64,000 bases of DNA from Planctomycetota bacterium (GTDB lineage: Bacteria > Planctomycetota > Phycisphaerae > UBA1845 > UTPLA1), in assembly GCA_003576905.1 (NCBI GenBank), contig QEVG01000022.1, positions 17,731 to 81,730 on the forward strand. Direction: 5' to 3'. Positions within the stretch are counted from its first letter, which is position 1. The number at the start of each line of letters is the position of its first letter. Positions 9,014 through 18,336 of the stretch are shown piece by piece. The notes beneath the pieces were generated by a model, which saw only the letters and a list, made by a program, of their open reading frames with translations, had not been told where the DNA came from and made no database searches. The translations under genes and the position numbers were made by a program.

Positions 9014-11626
9014 ATGCGGGACAAAAGCGCCTTTACGCATCTCTACCCGTTCGAGAGCCGATTCCTCGACCGCAACGGCCTGCGCTATCACTATCTCGAC
9101 GAGGGGTCGGGTCCGCCGGTGCTGATGGTTCACGGCAACCCGACGTGGTCGTTTTACTATCGGGCGCTCGTGAAAGCGCTGCGCGGCACGCATCGGTGCA
9201 TCGTGCCCGACCATATCGGCTGCGGCCTTTCCGACAAGCCGGACGACACGAAGTACCGATACACGCTCGCCAACCGGGTCCACGATCTTGACGCGCTGCT
9301 TACGCATCTGGATATCACCGGGGACCTGACGCTCGTCGTGCATGACTGGGGCGGGATGATCGGACTGGCGGCGGCCCTGCGCCGGCCGGAGGCGGTGCGG
9401 CGGCTGGTGATCCTGAACACGGGGGCGTTTCTGCTTCCCGCAGGCAAGCGGCTGCCCCTGCGGCTCGGGCTGCTCCGCACGCCGAATCCGCTTGCGACGC
9501 TGGCGGTATGCGGGCTGAACGCCTTTGCCGGGGCGGCGACATGGATGGCGACGCGCAAGGGACTTTCGTCGGACGTGAAGGCCGGGCTGCTGGCACCGTA
9601 TGACAACTGGGAGAATCGTCGCGCGACGCTGCGGTTTGTTCAGGATATCCCGCTTGGCCCGAAGCACCCGGCCTATGCGACGGCAAAATGGACCGATGAG
9701 AATCTGCACCGGCTGGCGGCGCTGCCGGCGCTGATCTGCTGGGGCGATGGCGATTTTGTGTTTGATCGCCACTTCCTCGCGGAGTTTCGCCGGAGGTTTC
9801 CGCTGGCCGAGGTGCATACGTTTTCCGATGCGGGGCACTATGTCCTGGAGGACGCCGCAGATCGCGTGGTTCCCCTGGTCGAGGATTTTTTGCGGAGGCA
9901 CCCCATCGGACGAGTGGCGGGCCGTGACCCATGCGGCCAGACGGGCGCGGGGAGCATCTCGAACGAGTCTACATCCGGCGGAGTCGTGCTCAACGTCGCG
10001 GCGCACCTGCGCGACACGGCGGCGCGGCAGCCCGATACGCCCGCGATCGTGTGGGCGCGCCGTCGCGACGCCACGGGACGGGCCGATTACGCGCAGGTAA
10101 CGTTTGGAGAGCTTGATCGCGAGACGGACGCAGTGGCACACGGGCTGTCGGGCATCGGCGTGACGCCCGGCATGCGGGTCATCGTCATGGTGCGACCGAG
10201 TCTCGAGTTTTTCGTGATTACGTTCGCGCTGTACAAGATCGGAGCGGTGCCGGTCCTGATCGACCCGGGAATGGGCAAGCGCCGGATGGTCGCGTGTCTG
10301 CGCGAGGTAGACGCGCAGGCGTTTGTGGGCATTCCGCTCGCGCACCTGCTTCGCGTGGCGCATCGGCGGGCGTTTATGACGTGTCACATTCGCGTCACGG
10401 TCGGGGGCAGGTGGGGCTGGAGCGGCGCAACGCTCGATGAACTGCGCGCGGGCGTGCGGTCGCCGTTCGATATCGCGCCGACGCGGCCGGAGGACCCGGC
10501 GGCGATCATCTTCACAACCGGCAGCACCGGCCCGCCCAAGGGAGTGTTGTTTCAGCACGGCGTGTTCGACGCGCAGGTGCGGATTCTCCGCGAGCATTTT
10601 GGGATTCGACCCGGTGAGATCGACCTGCCCACGTTTCCGCTGTTTGCCCTGTTTGATCCGGCGCTCGGGATGACGGCGGTGCTGCCGGAGATGGACCCGA
10701 CGCGACCGGCACAGGTCGATCCGACGAAAATCATCGGGGCCATTCGCGACCGCGGCGTGACGCACATGTTTGGCTCGCCGGCGCTGCTCGATCGAGTCGG
10801 GCGATACGGAGAGGCGCATGGTGTCCTGCTGCCTACGCTTCGCCGGGTGATCTCCGCAGGCGCACCCGTGCCGCCGGTCACTTTGGAGCGATTCGCGAGA
10901 ATGCTTCCCGATGAGGCGCGGATTCACACGCCCTACGGGGCGACGGAGGCGCTGCCCGTGGCGTCGATCGACCATCGCGAGATACTCGGCGAGACGGCCG
11001 CGAAGACAGGACAGGGGGCGGGCACGTGCGTCGGGAGACCGGTGTCCGGTGCGACGGTGCAAATCATCGGGATCAGCGACGAACCGATCGAAACGTGGTC
11101 GGACGGGTTGATGAACCCGCGCGGGGAGGTGGGTGAGATCGTCGTGAGGGGGCCAATGGCGACGCGGCGGTACTGCACAGACGAGACGGCCAACCGGCTG
11201 GCAAAGATCCGCGACGGGGCGGACGTGTGGCACCGAATGGGCGATGTCGGCTACTTCGATGAACAGGGTCGGCTGTGGTTCTGCGGGCGAAAGGCGCATC
11301 GGGTCATCACCGCCGAGGGGGTGATGTTCACCGAGCCGGTGGAGGCCATCTTCAACAGGCACCCGCGCGTGTTTCGATCTGCGCTGGTCGGCGTCGGGCG
11401 TCCGCCGGATCAACAGCCCGTAATCTGCATTGAGCTTCAGCCTGGAGACAGTGGGGCAGGTGTCGAGCAGTTGACCCACGCGCTGCTCGCCGTTGCGGCG
11501 GCGCATCCGCACACGCGGACGATCCGGAAAGTGCTCATACACCCCGGGTTTCCGGTGGACATCCGGCACAACTCAAAAATTTTCCGGGAAAAGCTCGCGC
11601 CCTGGGCCGAGGAGCGTCTTCGATGA
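9014..11626 (+). CDS. oleBC: OleB-OleC fusion: beta-lactone decarboxylase joined to AMP-forming beta-lactone synthetase
   Basis: An 870-residue two-domain protein. Residues 1-300 are a haloalkane-dehalogenase-like alpha/beta hydrolase with HGNPTWSFYYR, nucleophile Asp111 in VVHDWGG, and His275 in SDAGHYVLED, the OleB fold. Residues 320-870 are an adenylate-forming enzyme with the phosphate loop FTTGSTGPPKG (about 500-510) and TPYGATEALP, as in OleC. In the known ole pathway OleC turns a 2-alkyl-3-hydroxyalkanoate into a beta-lactone and OleB decarboxylates it to a long-chain alkene. Fused OleBC proteins are known in Actinobacteria. The next gene, oleD, overlaps the stop by ATGA. No OleA condensing enzyme lies in the window. 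The HLD-like domain alone could be misread as a dehalogenase; the fusion and oleD decide against that. Confidence 0.88.
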   Translation: MRDKSAFTHLYPFESRFLDRNGLRYHYLDEGSGPPVLMVHGNPTWSFYYRALVKALRGTHRCIVPDHIGCGLSDKPDDTKYRYTLANRVHDLDALLTHLDITGDLTLVVHDWGGMIGLAAALRRPEAVRRLVILNTGAFLLPAGKRLPLRLGLLRTPNPLATLAVCGLNAFAGAATWMATRKGLSSDVKAGLLAPYDNWENRRATLRFVQDIPLGPKHPAYATAKWTDENLHRLAALPALICWGDGDFVFDRHFLAEFRRRFPLAEVHTFSDAGHYVLEDAADRVVPLVEDFLRRHPIGRVAGRDPCGQTGAGSISNESTSGGVVLNVAAHLRDTAARQPDTPAIVWARRRDATGRADYAQVTFGELDRETDAVAHGLSGIGVTPGMRVIVMVRPSLEFFVITFALYKIGAVPVLIDPGMGKRRMVACLREVDAQAFVGIPLAHLLRVAHRRAFMTCHIRVTVGGRWGWSGATLDELRAGVRSPFDIAPTRPEDPAAIIFTTGSTGPPKGVLFQHGVFDAQVRILREHFGIRPGEIDLPTFPLFALFDPALGMTAVLPEMDPTRPAQVDPTKIIGAIRDRGVTHMFGSPALLDRVGRYGEAHGVLLPTLRRVISAGAPVPPVTLERFARMLPDEARIHTPYGATEALPVASIDHREILGETAAKTGQGAGTCVGRPVSGATVQIIGISDEPIETWSDGLMNPRGEVGEIVVRGPMATRRYCTDETANRLAKIRDGADVWHRMGDVGYFDEQGRLWFCGRKAHRVITAEGVMFTEPVEAIFNRHPRVFRSALVGVGRPPDQQPVICIELQPGDSGAGVEQLTHALLAVAAAHPHTRTIRKVLIHPGFPVDIRHNSKIFREKLAPWAEERLR

Positions 11627-12615
11627 GCGGAAGGCGGGTGCTGGTGACCGGCGGCGGCGGGTTTCTTGGCCGCCGCATCGTGGAGATGCTCGTGGAGCGC
11701 GGCGACGCGGTGCGGAGCTTTTCGCGCGGTGAATATCCCGAGCTGCGGGCGCTGGGCGTGGACGTGCGGCGCGGGGAGCTGGAGTCGGCCAGAGATGTTC
11801 GCCGGGCGTGCGAGGGGTACGAGGTCGTCTATCACGCCGCCGCGCTGCCGGGCATCTGGGGCGATTACCAGGAGTATCACCGGCCCAACGTGGTCGGGAC
11901 ACGAAACGTACTCGAAGCGTGCCGGGCGGCAGGTGCGCGGGCGCTGGTGTATACCAGTTCGCCGAGCGTCGTGTTCGACGGGCGCGACATGGAAGGGGTC
12001 GATGAATCCGCGCCGTACCCGGACCGCTACGAGGCGCATTATCCACGGACGAAGGCGATCGCCGAGCGGGAGGTACTGGAGGCGAACGGGCCGATGCTCG
12101 CGACGGTGTCTCTGCGGCCGCACCTGATCTGGGGGCCGAGGGACAATCATCTGGTGCCGCGCATTTTCGCGCGGGCTCACACGCTGCGGCGCATCGGCGG
12201 ACTCAACAAGCTCGTCGATTCGACCTACATCGATAATGCGGCGGAAGCGCACGTGCTGGCAGGGGATTCATTGAGGCCGGGGGCGCCGCATGCCGGGCGG
12301 GCGTACTTCATCAGCAATGGCGAGCCCCGACCAATCTGGGACCTGGTTAGCGGAATTCTGGCGGCGGGCGGATTGCCCCCGGTCACCCGGTCGGTGCCAT
12401 ATTCAGTGGCACTAACGGCGGCGGCGACGATGGAGGCGGGATGGCGGCTGCTGCGGATTCGGCGCGAGCCGAAGTTGACGCGCTTCCTGGTGCATGAGCT
12501 GACCACAGCGCACTGGTTCAATATCTCGGCGGCTCGGCGGGCGTTCGGGTATGTGCCGAGGGTGACGATTGAGGAGGGGCTTGCCCGGCTAAAGGAGTGG
12601 CTTAAGAAGAGCTGA
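11623..12615 (+). CDS. oleD: OleD-like NAD(P)-dependent 2-alkyl-3-oxoalkanoate reductase
   Basis: A 330-residue extended short-chain dehydrogenase. The Rossmann motif TGGGGFLGRR sits at residues 9-18, a Ser-containing strand at VYTSSPSVVFDG, and the catalytic pair Tyr140 and Lys144 in YPRTK. OleD reduces the 2-alkyl-3-ketoacid made by OleA to the 3-hydroxy acid used by OleC. Sequence alone would only support an NAD-dependent epimerase/dehydratase or 3-beta-HSD-like enzyme; the assignment to OleD rests on its ATGA coupling to the oleBC fusion. No terminator is obvious downstream. Confidence 0.85.
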   Translation: MSGRRVLVTGGGGFLGRRIVEMLVERGDAVRSFSRGEYPELRALGVDVRRGELESARDVRRACEGYEVVYHAAALPGIWGDYQEYHRPNVVGTRNVLEACRAAGARALVYTSSPSVVFDGRDMEGVDESAPYPDRYEAHYPRTKAIAEREVLEANGPMLATVSLRPHLIWGPRDNHLVPRIFARAHTLRRIGGLNKLVDSTYIDNAAEAHVLAGDSLRPGAPHAGRAYFISNGEPRPIWDLVSGILAAGGLPPVTRSVPYSVALTAAATMEAGWRLLRIRREPKLTRFLVHELTTAHWFNISAARRAFGYVPRVTIEEGLARLKEWLKKS

Positions 12616-12954
12616 CAACGCGTAGCAAGTCGATTTAACCTTATGTCTTTTAGCAGGTTACGCCCTGATCACCACACGCCCGAAGATCAGAAGTACGTGC
12701 GTGGGGTGGCCTGAATCCTCACCTCCGGGGGCGAAAACGTCCGAAAACTACAGTTGTCTGGCCGGGTTCGGGAACGGGAAACTGGTGATGTGCTTGTCTC
12801 GCCGTGACAAGTCGTACGGTCGAGCATAGGATTATGGGTCTAGCCGGAAACGGGCCGGCATAATGGTACAACGTTTCACCTGGCGAGAATCGGGGATTGC
12901 GGCCCTTTGGGCGACGCCGATGGATTCCGCATGTTCGTATCGTATGGTGTTTCT
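12616..12954. other. Intergenic stretch without a recognisable gene
   Basis: About 340 bases between oleD and a small coiled-coil gene. No open frame with family features, no strong hairpin followed by a T tract, and no clear promoter hexamer pair was seen. It probably holds the transcription end of the ole operon and the promoter of the next gene. Confidence 0.4.
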
Positions 12955-13170
12955 ATGAGCATGAACGACAAGCTTACGTCTTTGAACCAGCGGATGGACG
13001 AACTGCGCCGCGAACTGAGCGACCTTGCGGCCGTCCGCCCGCACTCGGACAACGCCGCACTGGTGGACCTCGAAAACGCTCTGCTGCGCGAACTGGCGAA
13101 GGCAGAGGCCCAGGTTCGCCAGATCCAGAATTACATCGATCGCTGTTCGCCGGTCGGGGCCGCTGACTGA
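12955..13170 (+). CDS. Small coiled-coil protein of unknown function
   Basis: A 71-residue hydrophilic protein with heptad-like spacing of Leu/Met from residue 6 to 60 (LTSLNQRMDELRRELSDL), predicted to form an alpha-helical coiled coil. I do not recognise the family. Two ATG codons lie in tandem (12955 and 12961) and a further in-frame start exists 48 bases upstream; none has a convincing ribosome binding site. There is no signal peptide or membrane segment, so it is probably cytoplasmic. Strongly non-random amino-acid composition for this GC content favours a real gene. Confidence 0.55.
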   Translation: MSMNDKLTSLNQRMDELRRELSDLAAVRPHSDNAALVDLENALLRELAKAEAQVRQIQNYIDRCSPVGAAD

Positions 13171-13266
13171 TCATTCCCGCCGTCTCACGGCCGGGCGCTG
13201 CACTTTTTCTCAAATGCGGCGAATATCCAACCACATCTGAAAGCACCTCGAAGGGCCTTCGTTTTC

Positions 13267-13318
13267 CGCAGGGTAATTCCCTGCGCGCGGGCATGCCCGT
13301 ATAGTGACCGACCGGTCG
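13267..13318. repeat. Three adjacent palindromes upstream of the S9 peptidase gene
   Basis: Within 52 bases there are CGCAGGG-5-CCCTGCG (13267-13285), the perfect CGGGCATGCCCG (13288-13299) and the perfect CGACCGGTCG (13309-13318). The first could be a hairpin; none is followed by a T tract. A TATAGT hexamer sits between the last two. They may be operator or attenuator elements for the peptidase gene that starts 35 bases later. Confidence 0.4.
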
Positions 13319-13352
13319 CACGCTACAAATTGTTCTGATCTGGAGGTGCATC

Positions 13353-15266
13353 ATGAAGCAGTCGCCCATGACCTGCGGGGCCCTCGCGCGAGTGCGCGCC
13401 CGCATACTCGTTCTCGCGATCGTGTCAGTTGCAGCGGCCGGCACGGTTGCCGTCGCCGAAGAGCCGTCGATCCAGCAGTTTGTAGAGATCAAGTGGCCGC
13501 GGGCCGGACGGCTCGCGCCCGACGGCACGTTTTATTACATTCACAATCCCGACGGCCTGAACCAGCTCTATGCGCGGCCGTCGGGGGGCACAGACGCCCG
13601 GAAGCTCACGGACTTCCCCGACGGTATCTCGTCCTATTCCCTTTCCCTGGACGGCAAGTGGATCGCGCTGACCGCGGCGATCGGCGGAAACGAACAGACT
13701 GATATTTACCTGATGGACACGTCGACCGGGCGGACGCGGGCGCTGTTTGCGCACCCGGACGTCGTGTATGGGTCGGTCGCGTGGCGTCGTGATTCGCGCG
13801 GATTCGCTTTCAAGGCGAATGATCAGTCGCGTTCCGATTTTTACGTCTATACATTCGACCTGGATCGCAACTCGACGCAGCGCGTGCTGGCCCAACCGGG
13901 TGATACCTCGCCGGCGGACTTTACGTCGGACGGCAAACGGCTGATGTGCGTTCGCATGATCTCGGCGACGCACACGGAGCTGTTCGAGGTGGACCTGGCA
14001 TCGGGCACAACGCGGCAGGTAACGCCGCAGGGCGAGGCATGGGCGTTCGAGCCGGTCGGCTACCTGGCCGATGACAAGACCTTCCTGGCCAACAGCGACT
14101 ACCGCGGCGACAAGAACAACACGGTGGCGATCGAGTGCGCGTCGGGGAAGATCGAGCGGCTGTTCCCGGACTGGGCCGGGTACGACACGGACTACGGCGT
14201 GTTGAGCGAAAAGCGCGACATGCTGGCCGTGTGCCTGAACGACGACGGCTATGGAAAGCTGAACGTGCTGACGCTTCCGGATCGGAAGGCGCTCAAGCTG
14301 CCTTCGCTTCCTCGCGGCGTCATCGGGAGCGTGTCTTTCCAGGGTGGGCACATGCTCTACGCTGTGGACAACGCGAACACGCCGGGCGTCATCTACAAAT
14401 GGGCAACGACGTCGGCGGATGCCTCGCCGGTGGCTCTGACGGAAGCCGAGACGCAGGGCATCGACCTGGCGCGTTACCCGCTGCCCGAGCTGATCCGGTA
14501 CAAGTCGTTCGACGGACTGGAAGTGCCGGCGTTTCTTTATCTCCCGCCGGGCTACAGCAAGGGGTCGAAGATACCGTTCATTGTTACGTACCACGGCGGT
14601 CCGGAGGGGCAGTACCGGCCGAGCTTCAACTACCTGAACGCGTTCTTCCTGTCGCGCGGCTTCGGTATTCTTGCACCAAATGTGCGAGGGTCATCGGGAT
14701 ACGGCAAGAAGTATCTCGAGATGGACAATTACAAGAATCGCATGGCGAGCGTGAAGGACGGCATCGAGGCGGCGCGCTGGCTGGTCAGGGAAGGCTACAG
14801 CACGCCGCGGCAGATTGCCGCCTACGGGGGAAGTTACGGCGGGTTCATGGTCATGGCGACGATCACCGAGGCGCCGGACGCATTCGGCGCGGCGTGCAAC
14901 ATCGTCGGCATCTGCAACATGGAGACTTTTCTCGAACGCACGAAGGACTATCGCCGCAAGCTGCGCGAAGTGGAGTACGGTCCCCTTTCGGACGCCGAGT
15001 TCCTCAAGTCCATCTCTCCGATCTACAAGGTGGATCGAATCGCCTGTCCGCTCCTGATCGCGCACGGGGCCAATGACCCGCGCGTACCGCTGCACGAAGC
15101 CGAACAGCTTCACGCAAAAATGAAGGAACTGGGCAAGCCGGTGGAGATGCTCGTCTTTCCAGACGAGGGTCACGGGTTTGCAAAGGAACCCAACCGCATT
15201 ACGTTTGCCGAGCGCGTTGCCGAATTCTTTACGCGAAATCTTACGAAGACACCCGGAAGGTCATAA
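13353..15266 (+). CDS. Secreted prolyl oligopeptidase family (S9) peptidase
   Basis: A 637-residue protein with an N-terminal signal peptide (hydrophobic core ILVLAIVSVAAAG, cleavage near AVAEE), a beta-propeller-like N-domain with repeated DGK/SDG turns (about residues 40-370) and a C-terminal alpha/beta hydrolase. The catalytic triad is Ser494 in GGSYGGF, Asp575 in GANDPRVP and His607 in DEGHGF. The family cleaves short peptides or acylated amino acids in the periplasm or outside. The start has a good ribosome binding site, GGAGG, eight bases upstream. The stop overlaps the convergent dockerin-protease gene by six bases. Substrate specificity cannot be told. Confidence 0.93.
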   Translation: MKQSPMTCGALARVRARILVLAIVSVAAAGTVAVAEEPSIQQFVEIKWPRAGRLAPDGTFYYIHNPDGLNQLYARPSGGTDARKLTDFPDGISSYSLSLDGKWIALTAAIGGNEQTDIYLMDTSTGRTRALFAHPDVVYGSVAWRRDSRGFAFKANDQSRSDFYVYTFDLDRNSTQRVLAQPGDTSPADFTSDGKRLMCVRMISATHTELFEVDLASGTTRQVTPQGEAWAFEPVGYLADDKTFLANSDYRGDKNNTVAIECASGKIERLFPDWAGYDTDYGVLSEKRDMLAVCLNDDGYGKLNVLTLPDRKALKLPSLPRGVIGSVSFQGGHMLYAVDNANTPGVIYKWATTSADASPVALTEAETQGIDLARYPLPELIRYKSFDGLEVPAFLYLPPGYSKGSKIPFIVTYHGGPEGQYRPSFNYLNAFFLSRGFGILAPNVRGSSGYGKKYLEMDNYKNRMASVKDGIEAARWLVREGYSTPRQIAAYGGSYGGFMVMATITEAPDAFGAACNIVGICNMETFLERTKDYRRKLREVEYGPLSDAEFLKSISPIYKVDRIACPLLIAHGANDPRVPLHEAEQLHAKMKELGKPVEMLVFPDEGHGFAKEPNRITFAERVAEFFTRNLTKTPGRS

Positions 15267-17114
15267 GCCAATCAGGTCTTCGACAAACGCGGCGGCGTCG
15301 GCTTCCGGAGTCCCGGTCGCATAGTCAGCACATGCCGGCAATTCGCCCGGTTCAGGCAGCATGCCGAGCTTGGCTCGAACGAAGCCGGCGACATCGGTGG
15401 CGTCGAGGACGGCGTCCTGGTTCATATCTCCGAGCAAAAGACACGGCTGAGGGCAGAGCCCGATGTCACAGGGAACGCCGTTGCCCTGGTACGTTCCGCC
15501 GCACAGTTTCTCGGAAACGGCCTGGCACGATCCGTCGCCGAGGCAGCAGGCGCCCTGCGGAAGCTGGCACGCAACGCTCAGGAACCCGTCGCCGGAATCG
15601 AACTGGTCGCGCCCGCCCAGACGGATCAGGTATGTCTTTCCGAGAATCGCGGAAATCGTGACCGTGCTCGCGCCGGCGGACGCGCCGCAGGGATGTTCCG
15701 CGTCGTCGTCGTTGCAGCCAAGCCGAAGCGCGAACAGCGACTGATTGTTGCAGACGATGTCTTCTGTGCCGTCAAAGGGACCATAGATCGCGAGGTCGGA
15801 GTCGTAGTTCGGGTTGCTCATGCCGTGAACATCGCCGCAGGTGCTTGTGGTGAGCGTCCCCGTGCAGGTCGCGACGTAAGTGAACCAGATGTCGCGGCCG
15901 GTCAGCCGCGCTCCGCCGTCGTTGCACATGCCGACCGGATTGATGGGGCCGTCGGTCGTGGCGGCCATGGTCGAGAATGGGATAACGCCATCACCCATTC
16001 CGCCGTTGAACGGGATGGCCGCCGCGCAGGTGTCGTTGACCGGCTGCACGAAGCCGCCGCACAGAGAGTCGCGCGCGTTGACGAACGCGGGCACATCCCA
16101 CCGTGTCGCATAGTTCGGGCAGGGGCAGTGCGTGGCGATGCCGATGATGGAACCGTTCTGAATGAGCGATGATCCGGAATTGCCCCCGCGCAGGTCGATC
16201 GAGGGGCGAAAGCTGTTGCTGAACACGTTGCTGATGGGACCGGACGCAAACTGCTGCGTCTGGCTGCGCGTGCAGGTGTCGTCGACACCGTAGCCGTACA
16301 TTTCGGCCGGGAAGGCGACGTCGGGCGGGACCGTGGCGATGGGCCGGAGCGTGCCGTACCGTTCGAAGGGAAGCTGACCCAGGTTGTTCGTGCCGGTGGT
16401 CATCACCGCCCAGTCCTGACCGACGCCGGAGTTTGAGGATTGAAACGCCGTCACCGGGAACTGCTCGGCGATCGGCGGATGCGACAGGCCGCAATTCGGC
16501 TGCGATGGCGGAACGTTGAACTGAATCACCATGCTGCCGAAGATGCAGTGCCCGGCGGAGACGAGACAACTGTCTTCGTTCCAGACCGATGCGGTGCATC
16601 CGGCCGGCAGAAGGCGTCCGGCCCAGGTCTCGCTGGAGGGAACGCGGTCGTCTGTTTCGCCGCAGATTCCACATTGCCCCTGGCTGCCGCGGGGGGTCGG
16701 ATCGGCGATCTGGCGTTCTAATTGAAATATGGAAAAGCGATTGGCCTCAGTTTCTGCGTCGGCAATGAACTCGACGATTACCGCGTCGCCGTTGAAATAC
16801 GCGGAAGTTCCGCCCCAGAGCGCCATGTTGGCGGCGTCGAGTATCTGGGATTCGCCGTCCAGACGGGAGGTAAGCCGCAGGCGGCTGCCCTTTTCGAGCT
16901 GCACATCCCGAAAATGCAGGCGGAGCCAAGCCGCGCCGGGCCGGAACACGAGATGCGATTGCAGCGACCGGGCCAACGGTGCCCGGTTGGCGAGGAGTCC
17001 ACTGTCGTGTTGGTAGGCCTCGTATTCGCCGAGGGGGTGATCCAGGGTCTGCTGACCAAGGGCGGATGCTTCGGCGATGATGATAACGAGGGCGGCGGCG
17101 AGCAGATGTCGCAT
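15261..17114 (-). CDS. Secreted trypsin-like serine protease with C-terminal dockerin-type domain
   Basis: A 617-residue exported protein: signal peptide (residues 1-20, ending SALGQQ), a prodomain-like beta region, a trypsin-fold domain with His189 (SAGHC), Asp234 (GQDWAVM) and Ser313 (RGGNSGSS), a Cys-rich beta domain of about 350-540, and a final 60-residue segment (GDMNQDAVLDATDVAGFV) with the calcium-loop pattern of a type I dockerin. In planctomycetes such tails are common on surface or secreted proteins and do not imply a cellulosome. The many cysteines (CGICGE, CCLGDGSC) suggest disulfides. It converges on the S9 peptidase gene with a 6-bp overlap. Substrate unknown. Confidence 0.85.
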   Translation of the reverse strand: MRHLLAAALVIIIAEASALGQQTLDHPLGEYEAYQHDSGLLANRAPLARSLQSHLVFRPGAAWLRLHFRDVQLEKGSRLRLTSRLDGESQILDAANMALWGGTSAYFNGDAVIVEFIADAETEANRFSIFQLERQIADPTPRGSQGQCGICGETDDRVPSSETWAGRLLPAGCTASVWNEDSCLVSAGHCIFGSMVIQFNVPPSQPNCGLSHPPIAEQFPVTAFQSSNSGVGQDWAVMTTGTNNLGQLPFERYGTLRPIATVPPDVAFPAEMYGYGVDDTCTRSQTQQFASGPISNVFSNSFRPSIDLRGGNSGSSLIQNGSIIGIATHCPCPNYATRWDVPAFVNARDSLCGGFVQPVNDTCAAAIPFNGGMGDGVIPFSTMAATTDGPINPVGMCNDGGARLTGRDIWFTYVATCTGTLTTSTCGDVHGMSNPNYDSDLAIYGPFDGTEDIVCNNQSLFALRLGCNDDDAEHPCGASAGASTVTISAILGKTYLIRLGGRDQFDSGDGFLSVACQLPQGACCLGDGSCQAVSEKLCGGTYQGNGVPCDIGLCPQPCLLLGDMNQDAVLDATDVAGFVRAKLGMLPEPGELPACADYATGTPEADAAAFVEDLIGL

Positions 17115-17415
17115 GACGGGTTCCTGTCCGATGGTTCGGTTTTCTGTTCAGCGGGTCGCCTTCGTCGCGGATACGTGGGACGAAGGTAGCCACGGCCGGA
17201 TGGACAAGAGACCCACGCTTACGATCTCATCGTATCAAAACCCGGCGGGGAATAAAACGGGCGGACGCGGGAAAGCGCGCGCAAGTCCTGTGAGGGTCGC
17301 GGGTTGGTTTGTAGGGAATGAACCAATCGAAGCGGCCCGCGCGGGAATCATCCGCACGCGGGCCGCCACCATGGAAGCGAACGAGATTCTAGCGCGTATT
17401 CGCGTGCCGGTGGGT
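17115..17415. other. Intergenic stretch between two minus-strand genes
   Basis: About 300 bases holding the presumed promoter of the dockerin protease and a GC-rich stem-loop that is listed separately. No coding frame with family features was seen on either strand. Confidence 0.4.
17332..17366 (-). terminator. Possible stem-loop terminator downstream of the Pro-rich protein gene
   Basis: A perfect 10-bp stem (GCGGCCCGCG pairing with CGCGGGCCGC) with a 15-base loop lies 50 bases after the stop of the minus-strand Pro-rich gene. It lacks a U tract, so intrinsic termination is uncertain. Confidence 0.35.
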
Positions 17416-18165
17416 CTACCAGCGGACGCGAACCCGAGTCCCGTAGGCGTTTACGGCCACCAGTCCCCCTTCGCGATAAACGCCGACCTGCCGATAGAAA
17501 CCGCCCTGGCGATAAGCGCCCATGTCACGCATGAAGCGGCCATCGTCCCGGATGACGGGCGGCGGCGGAGCCGGGGGCGCGACGATCACGGGCGGCGGAG
17601 GAGGCGGAGCGACGATCACCGGGGGCGGGGCTGGAGCCACGATGACCGGTGGCGGCGGGGAAGGCACGATGATGGCGACGCGCTCGCAGCAGACATTGGT
17701 GTCATCGTCGTCGAGCGCACAACCGCCGCCGGCTGGAACGACTCGGGCTTCCACGCGCAGATCGCGCGGATGGGCGAATGAACCGTCCGGGATGTTCACC
17801 GAGATGAGATCTCGGAACCGGGCCTCTTCGCCGTCGTCATCTACCTCGATGGGCCGATCGAGCGGGATTGTGATTACGACCTGCTGCCCCTGCGGATCCA
17901 CGACCAATCGGTCGCACTCCATCAGTTGCAGTACAAGATCGAATCGCTCGTCGGCGCAGGCATCCTCGATTTCAACCTCATACTTGATGTGCAGGGGCCA
18001 CTGCCCGGCGTCGAAGCGGATGCGGGCTTCGAGTTCCTCGATGTCAGCTTCAGCTTCGCTGTGCCGAGACCACTTGTGGTCGTCTGCGTTCCCCGCCAGA
18101 GGCGAAACAGAGATCGCGGCAAGTGCCGCAACGAACCAGCGGAATCGAAGAGTCCTATGAAACAT
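17416..18165 (-). CDS. Exported protein with Pro-rich VIVAP repeats, function unknown
   Basis: A 249-residue protein with a signal peptide (hydrophobic core FVAALAAISVSPLAG, cleavage near GNADD), an acidic beta-rich N-domain (residues 30-160) and a low-complexity stretch of four VIVAP-type units separated by proline runs, then a Gly/Tyr/Arg-rich C-terminus (RQGGFYRQVGVYREGG). I do not recognise the family. The Pro-rich region may span the periplasm or cell wall. ATG at 18165 is preferred because AAAGGG lies nine bases ahead; an ATG three codons earlier is too close to that site. It is divergent from the SGNH hydrolase gene, sharing about 170 bases of control region. Confidence 0.7.
   Translation of the reverse strand: MFHRTLRFRWFVAALAAISVSPLAGNADDHKWSRHSEAEADIEELEARIRFDAGQWPLHIKYEVEIEDACADERFDLVLQLMECDRLVVDPQGQQVVITIPLDRPIEVDDDGEEARFRDLISVNIPDGSFAHPRDLRVEARVVPAGGGCALDDDDTNVCCERVAIIVPSPPPPVIVAPAPPPVIVAPPPPPPVIVAPPAPPPPVIRDDGRFMRDMGAYRQGGFYRQVGVYREGGLVAVNAYGTRVRVRW
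17551..17662 (-). repeat. Imperfect tandem repeat encoding VIVAP-Pro units
   Basis: Four copies of a GATSAC-type core occur at 17551, 17584, 17614 and 17641, spaced 33, 30 and 27 bases. All spacings are multiples of three, so the frame is kept; the differences change only the length of the proline runs between units. Confidence 0.7.
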
Positions 18166-18336
18166 GACGCCCATCCCTTTCCCGGCCGGGGCGTAATCCG
18201 CCCTTCGCAGCCGTTGCATTATATATGGACACGCGGGCGGCCTGGCGGTTAGAGAGGGCGCTTGGGCGTAGACACGGTGGAATTGAGTCCAAAACGAGGG
18301 TCGGGATGCCCGGACCCGCGGAACCGATGTATTGAC

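Noticed and set aside
9014..9900. Stand-alone haloalkane dehalogenase
   Set aside because: The domain is fused in frame to an OleC-like ligase and followed by OleD.
8873..11569. An 898-codon open frame antisense to oleBC
   Set aside because: Long antisense frames are expected at this GC content; its product is Arg/His/Pro-rich without any family motif, while the plus strand encodes clear OleB and OleC motifs.
15261..17114. Cellulosome component because of the dockerin tail
   Set aside because: No cohesin or glycoside hydrolase nearby; the catalytic domain is a serine protease, and such tails are widespread in planctomycetes.
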